NCBI GenBank assembly: GCA_949152475.1
Contig: OX424563.1
Span: 10,203,001 to 10,267,000 of the forward strand
Origin: Terebella lapidaria
Taxonomy: Eukaryota; Annelida; Polychaeta; Terebellida; Terebellidae
Direction of reading: 5' to 3'
DNA length: 64,000 bases
Positions within the stretch are counted from its first letter, which is position 1. The number at the start of each line of letters is the position of its first letter. Below are positions 1 through 10,554 of the stretch, piece by piece. The position numbers and the translations under genes were made by a program. The notes below the pieces were generated by a model, which saw nothing but the letters and a program-made list of their open reading frames with translations, had not been told where the DNA came from and searched no databases.

Positions 1-2412
1 GGATAATGTTCGTATTTTTTGGCTCTAGTTTACGTGAGAGTGGGCATATTTATTTACGTATTTAATGTTACGTGAATGATCACAATGTGTTTTCTTGTAC
101 TGATGTTTTTTTTTATTATTTGAATAAATCTATATAATGTATGGCCAGATCTACAGTCTCAGTCGAACACGCCACACAAGCGAACATTACCATACCATAT
201 GTGGTGTTACATCCGTCATAGCGCTATCCTATAAAATCATTGATAATCCTGGTATATGGTGTAAATGCCCCCCAAGCATTGATATTTTATCAACGTTATG
301 AAATATCCAATGGCATAACGTACGCAGTGATAATTGCCCAAAATATCAGAATTAAAGTTGTTCATTCCACGGTTCAAATCGATTCATTATGGGAAGAAGA
401 GTTTAAAATATATGGCTCCAAATTTTTGGAATATGTTACCAAATGAGGTGAAACTTGCTCCTTCATATATATGTTTTCAAGAATCATAGAAGAACTGGAA
501 ACCTACTTGCAAATGTGGTAACTGTTTATGTGGTACAGTATTTAATATGTAATATGCTATTTTGAGCTAGATCTACATGTATGTCAGACTTTCACATTGC
601 ACATAGCCATCTTTCATCCCCGTCTTGCCGATTCAATAGTGCTTGCCACTATGTCGTCTGTTTTATTCATATCAAAGTTTTAATTAAAATTTTCTATCTT
701 ATCTTATCAGTGTATGTTAGTGTCCCAGGTATCTTGTATCAAACAGCCTTGATAGGTACGTTGTTAAAAAGGTTTATGACTGTGGGTGGTCATAGTCGAC
801 TGTCGATGAACTGGTTTTGCGTCTATTTGGTTTGGAAATTTTGTACGTTTAATTACAACCGAAAATCTGTGCAACATTCCTGTTTTCCCCTTTGTTTGGC
901 AAGATTGTGTAGGCTACAAAATTTATTCCATGGTTGTTGCTGTTTTATAGGTTTTTAATTTTTTGTTTGTGTGGAACCTAGTACATAGCAATAATACTAA
1001 TAATACTGCTATTGGTATGCATTCCATTATGGTGACTTGATATAGAAATTATGGTTGTAGAAAATCTCGCCTAACGTCAAGGTGAATCAATGTGCTCCTT
1101 GTGGTTGTGGTTGTTTAACATATACTGATCCTGGTAAGCTCCACGATGAGTGAGTTCTTCAAAATGTATATACTCGTTTGTATTTTCTGTTTGTGGTTGT
1201 TACATTACACCCTACCTTCTCTACGCGAGTGAAAACAATTTATCTGCAATAGGCCTACCCTCATTACCAAGTGGCATCTATTGGCGGAATTTGCAAGTCT
1301 TCCAAAAACATGCATGGCTATTGACGAGGACTTCGACCCTGATATTTCATTTTTAATTGTGTTGAGGCATGCATCACTGTCACTGTGAACAGGAATTGAT
1401 AGGTTGATTTAATATTGCGCTATATAATTTCATAACTTTTTGCGATCAACAAGAAATACTTCTTACCGATTTAGCCAACCATAAGTTTACACGGCTTCAT
1501 TGGCAACCGTATTCACATAATACTACAGTAAGTATTTGCACGGAGATATGCTACAAATTACCCATTTTGCATGAACTCACCAAATGTATATGAACAAGTA
1601 ACCTACAGTGGAGAGAATTATCTTTGTGGCCAGCGGAAATATGTTGGGATGGGACAGTTTATGTGATTAATAACCTTAATTTATTGGATTAAATTGCTCA
1701 TTATTCTCCATATAATAAACAAAAAAGTACATATCTATATATTATATCCGAGCATAGACAATCAATGGTTTTAATGTTGCCCAATGTTTTGGATCAAATT
1801 GATAGTTTATGCCTCTATTTTGGTGTAAAAAATATTTTTCATCACATTATATCACTTATATCGTAAACTATAAAAGTTGACAACCTTTCGTAATTGTTCT
1901 GTCAACATCAGAAATTTAGCTCAATGTTTTCATTGCGCTACTGTATGCGTATGTATTACGGTGATCAACAAATATCGCAAAGCTCTCACAGTGTTTGCGT
2001 TTATTCACAAGATTAAAATGTAAAACCTCATTGAAACATTTAGAAATAATATTTTTGAAAGTGCCGTGACCCTTTTGATGAAATTAGGCCCACTTTATTT
2101 AAAACAAATGATAGCAGGACCGGGCCCACTCATATCTACCCTCCGTGGGTCTCATTTTAGGCAAACTTAGAAATCCAGCGCGACGCGCTGGCTAATGAGG
2201 TTGCCTTGTCAATGTATGACACAGAAATAACGAATCACATTGGGGGTACATCCGGGGATACATGTATGGCAGCTGAACAGAAGCCGACTATTATTTTACT
2301 GACACTATTTATCGGTAGTGACAAGCCGCGCAGTGTTATTACTGGAATGAAATAGGCCCTGGGCGGGTCGGAGAGTTGTGGCGCGCAAAGGTTAGGTGAG
2401 TTTCATCCGTCT
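1..2412. other. Intergenic stretch, no gene recognised
   Basis: I see no convincing gene here. The longest open frames (about 68 and 125 codons near 240-446 and 581-958) lack recognisable motifs and splice signals, and their composition is like the AT-rich surroundings. No tandem repeat or terminal inverted repeat stood out by eye. Confidence 0.5.
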
Positions 2413-4910
2413 TATCACAATTCATCAGGATAGAAGTGATCATGCTGTTTTTGCTGGAAATATTATAAATAAATGTTTGAAGTAGATCTAGTTACGCATG
2501 GTAATGCTGCATCAGAAGTGCTAAGTGAAGATGTTCACGTGCAGCTTTTAATGAACCAATTTATTTTTTGGCCGTAGTAAGGCGGATGACTGTGGAAACT
2601 GATTGCGAGTGTTCTGGTTACAGGACACCCGCTCCTGGTATCTACAGTTATCCTGATAATTATAGTATAATTTGTTCATGTTATTTTCATCTGACCAGTA
2701 TTATATTAATTGATTTATATAAAAAAAAACCTGATTTACACCGTTTCGTGCTGATATTTTGCAACGCTAAATGGTATCGTATTATAACTTGGCATACTCC
2801 ATCAGGGAGTCAAACGGCAAAGTATCTACCGAATTTCAGACGTCTGTCCGGTCTTGGAAGCGGTGGTGGTGATATAAAAAGCGCCAGAAAACCTTTATTT
2901 CATGGATATTATATTATTTCCCGACAGGGGCTTGAGTACCTTGTATATATTATTATATATAGCATATTGTACCGTCCATTTAATAGTTTCCAAGTGCCTG
3001 TGATATATTATGAGCATATAAGTCATATATCATTTGGTGACCTTGAACTCGATCTAATATGACATTGGATGGTAATTGCTCGCTGCAGACGAAACGTTTG
3101 CAGAAAGAGATTAGGTTATGAGCGTATATTAGGTGGTCACATAGGTGATCGTTTGGTGACTTTAAATTTAACCTTCAATGAATTTGATAAGTCATCGATT
3201 CTAGGGGAAAAAATTCTGACTTTTCACACAAATAACCAGTGAAGTAGTCTAATAGATAAGTAAGGCATGATAAAAATATGATACTGATATTTTGGATAAT
3301 GAGTAATGCTTTGTGAACATCTGAGCTTGCTTGCTTGCCCCAGAAGCCAGAGCCTTTTGTATGTGCTGTAGTAGTGTCCTGACCTCTATTTGGTATAAAT
3401 CTCACTTAAATACCCATTGATGCCCATGTTATCAAAATCGTTCTAAAATATTTGGAAAGGCCGGTCTGTCTTGGGATCCGCTGAGGGCCACAAACACCAG
3501 AGCCATTTTTATGTCCTGTGGTGGATTCGTGGCCTATAAATCTCACCTAAATACCCATTGATGCCCCCTATTATCAAAACAATTCTCAAAATTGTTGACG
3601 AGGGAGCGGCGAGCCTATCTTGGCGTTGAGTCTGGCGCCCAGTAGCCAGAGCCATGTTGATGTCTTGTGCCCTGTGGTAGACTTCTGGCCTCTCCTGGGT
3701 ACATATTTCACTAAACACTCATTGATGCCCCTGGTGTCATAAAAATTCTAAAATTGTTGGAAAAAGAAGCGAGCCATTCTTGGCGTGGGTATGAGTCAGA
3801 GCCGTTTTCATGTCCTGTTGTAGATTCCTGGCCTCTCCTGGGTATAAATTCCACATAAATACATATCGATGTGTGTCCTGACCTCCTGCTACTGCGTATG
3901 TATTGTAATGCTTTCCATGACGAAGCATCATTCTCAATCCTCACATGGACTCGTGCGCGGTGACAGCTGGATTGATCAGATGCCGTGCCCCCCAATACAT
4001 TGGGCATTCACCTCATTAATATGCGTATCAGTAGCTGTATAATTCAACATAGTATATATCCGTAAATAAACACATACACTTGTTACAATATGATTCTTTT
4101 ATATTTATGTATTCGTTTTGGGTGTCTCTCTTCTTCTTTACTGCACCTCTCGTTTCTTTCTTTTTAGGTTACCGAACCTTTGGTCCAACAAACTATTGCC
4201 ATGGCGTTGCGTCCGTCGTCCACGTCGTCGTCCGTCTACATTTAAGTTCAAAGTCGAATTATTCTGAAATTCTGCACAAAAAATGCCTAAAAATATTTCG
4301 AGAGGGAGGTATTTTTTAGTTTTTTGATTTTCAAATTTTTTTCAAAGTGGCGGCCATTTTTGACGAAAAATGTCGTTTTCTCAAAATCTGTTCAGTAACT
4401 TTTTTTCTTATTGATGCATAACACTTTCCATAAATACCCCTGCGACCTGTATAAGTTTCGTTACCCTTGAATCGCTCGAAGTGGGCCATTTCGGGCCCAA
4501 ACTCGGCCCAAATGGGACTTTCCCATGTTAAATTCTCCTATGCTTTATAATGGGATACATTTTGCCTAATATCTCACTTAATATTGAGATTAGAGTTTAG
4601 GAATCAATTGTAGACATATAGGAAATGATATATGCCGAATATTCTGATGACCTTGAATTTGACCTTTGACCTTATTTTCAAGGTCATCCCACAAAATGGC
4701 TAATATCTCGCTTATTATCGTTTTTACAGCTTTACGAATCAATTGTGGACATATAGGAAATGATATATGCTGAATATATTCATGACCTTGAATTTGACAT
4801 TTGATCTCCTTTTCAAGGTCACAGGACAAAATGGCTAATATCTTGCTTATTATCGACTTTACAGCTTAGGAATCAATTGTGAACATATAGGAAATGATAT
4901 ATGCTGAATA
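2413..4910 (+). repeat. 2.5-kb tandem duplication, copy 1
   Basis: This block of about 2498 bp is repeated head to tail as the next block. It begins TATCACAATTCATC and ends inside a unit of the nuclear-receptor-like satellite (GCTGAATA). The copies differ by a one-base change in an A-run (9 versus 10) and by at least two substitutions (near 3807/6306 and 4170/6669). Three bases (TAT) are shared at the junction. The block holds a ~150-bp satellite (3340-3900), the head of a satellite-bearing transposon (from 4165) and about two satellite units. It may be a true recent duplication or two haplotypes placed in tandem by the assembler. Confidence 0.9.
3340..3900. repeat. ~150-bp satellite, about four units
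   Basis: The phrase GCCAGAGCC followed by TTTT-ATGTCCTGTGG recurs at about 3346, 3498, 3645 and 3797, a spacing of 147-152 bp. Each unit continues with GGTATAAAT(C/T)TCAC and CCCATTGATGCCC. The same array recurs at 5839-6399 in the duplicated block, and degraded units lie at 59.2-59.66 kb. Short open frames here are shadows of the repeat. Confidence 0.75.
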
Positions 4911-7409
4911 TATCACAATTCATCAGGATAGAAGTGATCATGCTGTTTTTGCTGGAAATATTATAAATAAATGTTTGAAGTAGATCTAGTTACGCATGGT
5001 AATGCTGCATCAGAAGTGCTAAGTGAAGATGTTCACGTGCAGCTTTTAATGAACCAATTTATTTTTTGGCCGTAGTAAGGCGGATGACTGTGGAAACTGA
5101 TTGCGAGTGTTCTGGTTACAGGACACCCGCTCCTGGTATCTACAGTTATCCTGATAATTATAGTATAATTTGTTCATGTTATTTTCATCTGACCAGTATT
5201 ATATTAATTGATTTATATAAAAAAAAAACCTGATTTACACCGTTTCGTGCTGATATTTTGCAACGCTAAATGGTATCGTATTATAACTTGGCATACTCCA
5301 TCAGGGAGTCAAACGGCAAAGTATCTACCGAATTTCAGACGTCTGTCCGGTCTTGGAAGCGGTGGTGGTGATATAAAAAGCGCCAGAAAACCTTTATTTC
5401 ATGGATATTATATTATTTCCCGACAGGGGCTTGAGTACCTTGTATATATTATTATATATAGCATATTGTACCGTCCATTTAATAGTTTCCAAGTGCCTGT
5501 GATATATTATGAGCATATAAGTCATATATCATTTGGTGACCTTGAACTCGATCTAATATGACATTGGATGGTAATTGCTCGCTGCAGACGAAACGTTTGC
5601 AGAAAGAGATTAGGTTATGAGCGTATATTAGGTGGTCACATAGGTGATCGTTTGGTGACTTTAAATTTAACCTTCAATGAATTTGATAAGTCATCGATTC
5701 TAGGGGAAAAAATTCTGACTTTTCACACAAATAACCAGTGAAGTAGTCTAATAGATAAGTAAGGCATGATAAAAATATGATACTGATATTTTGGATAATG
5801 AGTAATGCTTTGTGAACATCTGAGCTTGCTTGCTTGCCCCAGAAGCCAGAGCCTTTTGTATGTGCTGTAGTAGTGTCCTGACCTCTATTTGGTATAAATC
5901 TCACTTAAATACCCATTGATGCCCATGTTATCAAAATCGTTCTAAAATATTTGGAAAGGCCGGTCTGTCTTGGGATCCGCTGAGGGCCACAAACACCAGA
6001 GCCATTTTTATGTCCTGTGGTGGATTCGTGGCCTATAAATCTCACCTAAATACCCATTGATGCCCCCTATTATCAAAACAATTCTCAAAATTGTTGACGA
6101 GGGAGCGGCGAGCCTATCTTGGCGTTGAGTCTGGCGCCCAGTAGCCAGAGCCATGTTGATGTCTTGTGCCCTGTGGTAGACTTCTGGCCTCTCCTGGGTA
6201 CATATTTCACTAAACACTCATTGATGCCCCTGGTGTCATAAAAATTCTAAAATTGTTGGAAAAAGAAGCGAGCCATTCTTGGCGTGGGTCTGAGTCAGAG
6301 CCGTTTTCATGTCCTGTTGTAGATTCCTGGCCTCTCCTGGGTATAAATTCCACATAAATACATATCGATGTGTGTCCTGACCTCCTGCTACTGCGTATGT
6401 ATTGTAATGCTTTCCATGACGAAGCATCATTCTCAATCCTCACATGGACTCGTGCGCGGTGACAGCTGGATTGATCAGATGCCGTGCCCCCCAATACATT
6501 GGGCATTCACCTCATTAATATGCGTATCAGTAGCTGTATAATTCAACATAGTATATATCCGTAAATAAACACATACACTTGTTACAATATGATTCTTTTA
6601 TATTTATGTATTCGTTTTGGGTGTCTCTCTTCTTCTTTACTGCACCTCTCGTTTCTTTCTTTTTAGGTCACCGAACCTTTGGTCCAACAAACTATTGCCA
6701 TGGCGTTGCGTCCGTCGTCCACGTCGTCGTCCGTCTACATTTAAGTTCAAAGTCGAATTATTCTGAAATTCTGCACAAAAAATGCCTAAAAATATTTCGA
6801 GAGGGAGGTATTTTTTAGTTTTTTGATTTTCAAATTTTTTTCAAAGTGGCGGCCATTTTTGACGAAAAATGTCGTTTTCTCAAAATCTGTTCAGTAACTT
6901 TTTTTCTTATTGATGCATAACACTTTCCATAAATACCCCTGCGACCTGTATAAGTTTCGTTACCCTTGAATCGCTCGAAGTGGGCCATTTCGGGCCCAAA
7001 CTCGGCCCAAATGGGACTTTCCCATGTTAAATTCTCCTATGCTTTATAATGGGATACATTTTGCCTAATATCTCACTTAATATTGAGATTAGAGTTTAGG
7101 AATCAATTGTAGACATATAGGAAATGATATATGCCGAATATTCTGATGACCTTGAATTTGACCTTTGACCTTATTTTCAAGGTCATCCCACAAAATGGCT
7201 AATATCTCGCTTATTATCGTTTTTACAGCTTTACGAATCAATTGTGGACATATAGGAAATGATATATGCTGAATATATTCATGACCTTGAATTTGACATT
7301 TGATCTCCTTTTCAAGGTCACAGGACAAAATGGCTAATATCTTGCTTATTATCGACTTTACAGCTTAGGAATCAATTGTGAACATATAGGAAATGATATA
7401 TGCTGAATA
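4911..7409 (+). repeat. 2.5-kb tandem duplication, copy 2
   Basis: This is the head-to-tail second copy of the preceding block (offset 2498-2499 bp). It runs into further satellite units at its right end. Nothing in it looks like a gene. The open frames of 60-120 codons that recur in both copies have no family features. Confidence 0.9.
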
Positions 7410-8430
7410 TTCTCGTGACCTTGAATTGACCTTTGACCTCATTTTCAAGGTCACAGGACAAAATGGCTAATATCTTGCTTATTATCGACTTTACAGCTTA
7501 GGAATCAATTGTGAACATATAGGAAATGATATATGCTGAATATTCTCGTGACCTTGAATTGACCTTTGACCTCATTTTCAAGGTCACAGGACAAAATGGC
7601 TAATATCTCGCTTATTATCGACTTTACAGCATAGGAATCAATTGTGAACATATAGGAAATGATATATGCTGAATATTCTGGTGACCTTGAATTTGACCTT
7701 TGACCTCATTTTCAAGGTCACAGGATAAAATGGCTAATATCTAGCTTATTATCGACTTTACAGCTTAGGAATCAATTGTGAACATATAGGAAATGATATA
7801 TGCTGAATATTCTCGTGACCTTGAATTTTACCTTTGACCTCATTTTCAAGGTCACAGGACAAAATGGCTAATATCTTGCTTATTATCGATTTTACAGCTT
7901 AGGAATCAATTGTGAAAATGTAGGAAATGATATATTCTGAATATTCTCATGACCTTTAATTTGACCATTGACCTAAATTTCAAGGTCAGTCATCTTATTT
8001 TCAAGGTCAGAATACGAAATGGCTTTTATCTCGCTTATTATCGAATTTACAGCTTAGAAGTCCATAGTGAACATATGGGAAATGATGTATGCTGAATATT
8101 TTGGTGATCTAGAATTTGACCTTTGATCCCATTTTCAAGGTCAGAGAACAAAATGGCTATCATCTCGCTTATTATCGACTTTACAGCTTAGGAATCAATT
8201 GCGAATATAGAGGAAATGATATATGCTGGATATTTTCATGACTGAACTTGAACCTCATTTTCAAGGTCACATCACAGAATGGCTAATATCTCACTTATTA
8301 TCGACTTTCCAGCTTAGGAATCTATTGTGGACATACTAGAAGTGATATATTTGTTGAATATTTCATGGCCTTGAATTCATTAATGACTTTATTTTCAAGG
8401 TCACTGGACAAAAGGCTAATATCTAAAATG
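7059..8430 (+). repeat. ~134-bp satellite array with DR1-like sites
   Basis: About ten units share the order AATGGCTAATATCT, CTTATTATCGA, TTTACAGCTTAGGAATCAATT, AACATATAGGAAATGATATATGCTGAATATTCT, then TGACCTTGAATTTGACCTTTGACCTCATTTTCAAGGTCA (given here as separate blocks of a consensus, with sequence omitted between them). TGACCTTTGACCT, the complement of AGGTCAAAGGTCA, is exact at 4660, 7159, 7427, 7560 and 7694. Most units also hold TCAAGGTCA or its complement. Units become degraded towards 8400. Confidence 0.8.
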
Positions 8431-8475
8431 TATATTGTCCGGTAACCTCTCTTAGCCCTTGGGCTAATTTTTTCA

Positions 8476-9089
8476 GAAGGGGAGGGAGGGGGGCGGGGCA
8501 TACCCCCTTGAATCCGCTACTGCAGGCTGACTATGTGCAAAATTGTATTGGACAATCCGTTCTATCTCGGTGTGATTTATTGTAATATATATGCTCGGAA
8601 AAAAATGGACATCATATATGTTATTACCTTCTGCGTCCATGTTATCAACTATTCAGCTTAAACCACTAATCAATGAAACTCATTATTTCTCCGGTACAGT
8701 GAATGACTAGTGTCACACGACATGCTTATTCAATTATCTTTAAAATTATCTTATACGATTTATCGTAACAAATATATTATCGTGATAATTATATACAGTT
8801 TCACAATTATATATAAATTAAACAATTATTATCTTATACAATTACAATTATATTACCTATATTATACAATTACGTCTTGAAAATTATCCCATAATAACTA
8901 ATGCTTACTTATCACAATTTCGAGGGTTGAACCTGATCTACACGATACAAATGCGGTGAACAATAATGAGCTGTCTGGAAAAAAAGTTTTGTGTTCTATT
9001 GTGATATATCTACTAGTTACAGTGACTGATATATGCCATAGTTTTATTCTTTAGTTTTCATTTATTTACGATATTTTCCAGACGGATGT
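8476..9089. other. AT-rich intergenic DNA
   Basis: No gene or clear repeat seen. A G-rich run follows the transposon tail at about 8480-8505, then AT-rich sequence with ATTATC/ATTAC runs near 8740-8900. Confidence 0.5.
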
Positions 9090-9690
9090 AATACACGTAC
9101 TTAATATTATATACGCGTACTTAATAATGTTTAAATATGCGTATTTAATATTAAATATGCGTACTTAATGTTTAAATACGCATACTTGATATTAAATACA
9201 CGTACTTAATATTAAATACACGTACATAATATTAAATACGCGTATATAATATTAAATACGTGTACTTAATATTAAATACGCGTACTTAATATTAAATACG
9301 TGTACTCAATATTAAATACATGTACATAATATTAAATACGCATATATAATATTAAATACGTGTATTCAATGTTAAATACACGTACTCAATATTAAATACC
9401 AGACAGTTAGATATTTTGTTGGTTTTTTTGCATCGCCATGTCACTTGATATATACCTTGTTTCACGAGACATACACAGCAACATAACCACATCCATTTTT
9501 TGCTAATTTAATATTAAGTACGTGGATTTAACATTAGGTATGCGTATTTAACATTAAGTACGCGTATTTAATATTAAGTACACGTATTTAATATTATATA
9601 CGCGTATTTAATATTATATACGTGTATTTAATATTAAATATGCATATTTAATATTAAGTACGCGTATTCAACATTAAGTACGTGATTTAA
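9090..9690. repeat. 20-bp palindromic minisatellite, two blocks
   Basis: The unit is close to TACGCGTACTTAATATTAAA. It repeats about 15 times at 9090-9400 and about 9 times at 9508-9690, with some half-length units. Each unit combines two palindromic cores, TTAATATTAA and (T)ACGCGT(A) or CACGTG-like variants. The blocks are separated by about 100 bp of unrelated sequence. A cruciform or hairpin is plausible. Confidence 0.8.
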
Positions 9691-10525
9691 TTATTTTATT
9701 TTCTTTAGAATGTCCTTCTGGAAAAAATAAAAAAATAAAATCTGAAAAATAAATCTATGGCATATATCAGCCACCGTAACTAGTGCTATTTATGCTTTTT
9801 CATTCGCGATATCAACAACTGTTATCACATAGACATGAAAATTACCATCCTGTTGGCGAAGTTGAAAATGTTTCAAATTTTGAACGGATGTGACTACCAA
9901 AGAACCGCTCCCCCACCCCACCCCCATACACCATCAGAATACAATTGGCTGTTTTCGTGTAGACGTGCCCGGAATTTCATCATTCCGAGTTGTATAATGT
10001 TTGACACAAAACACATCACACTCTGCAATTAGTTGAACGCTGTGACAACCAAATGTAATATTATCGGGTTATTAAATATATGGTGATTGTTGTTATTTCA
10101 CCAGGAGTGAATTAACTGGATTCATTCTCGAGATCGTGTTTTAGTTATAACCAGGCCCCATCACATGAACTTTATTGGGTGCTACTAATAGACTCTAGTC
10201 AACATTTCACGCATTGTCTGGCTTAACGACATGAACATGCAGGATTTTGTTCGAGACAGACAATGTGAGCATTCTGAAACAACAGCTTGAATACTCCGAA
10301 TGTATTTAGCAATGTATCAAACTAGTAGGCCATATGCTCTAGTTCGAACCTAGTTGAATGTATACGTCATTCACGTACACATGCACAGAAACGAAATTTT
10401 AAAATTGTGATGTATTACTCTGTGTTAACTATTATTTTTAAAAATGTGGCTTTCGATCTGAGCTAAGCTCGCCTGCTCAAAGATAATATACTTACGCGGA
10501 TATTTTCTTGTCCATTTGAATGACA
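9691..10525. other. Upstream region of the fusion gene
   Basis: No independent gene is seen. No obvious TATA box was found. The last bases, a pyrimidine-rich TATTTTCTTGTCCATTTG tract and then GACAG at 10522-10526, look like a splice acceptor. A non-coding first exon may therefore lie further upstream; its donor was not identified. Confidence 0.4.
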
Positions 10526-10554
10526 GGCGCCACAGACACGGATTCTTAGCGAAT

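Larger units (their letters stand above)
4165..8475 (+). mobile_element. Satellite-bearing non-autonomous transposon, copy A
   Basis: The element starts with a partly decayed palindromic head (4167, GGTTACCGAACC then TTT then GGTCC) followed by GCGTTGCGTCCGTCGTCC. Next come about 350 bp of unique A/T-rich sequence with TTTCGAGAGGGAGG, then a long array of ~134-bp satellite units. The tail at 8434-8475 holds GTCCGGTAACC and the small palindrome TTAGCCCTTGGGCTAA. The same order appears inverted at 30.5-32.4 kb, which defines the ends. No coding region is present. The 2.5-kb duplication repeats its head at about 6666. Tandem repeats plus palindromes recall Helentron-related elements of bivalves, but that placement is inference. 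Confidence 0.6.

Noticed and set aside
581-958. 125-codon frame near the left edge
   Set aside because: Composition matches flanking DNA and no motif or signal is seen.
2568-3062. 164-codon frame (shorter form at 5208-5561)
   Set aside because: It lies in the duplicated non-coding block, differs only through the A-run change, and has no family feature.
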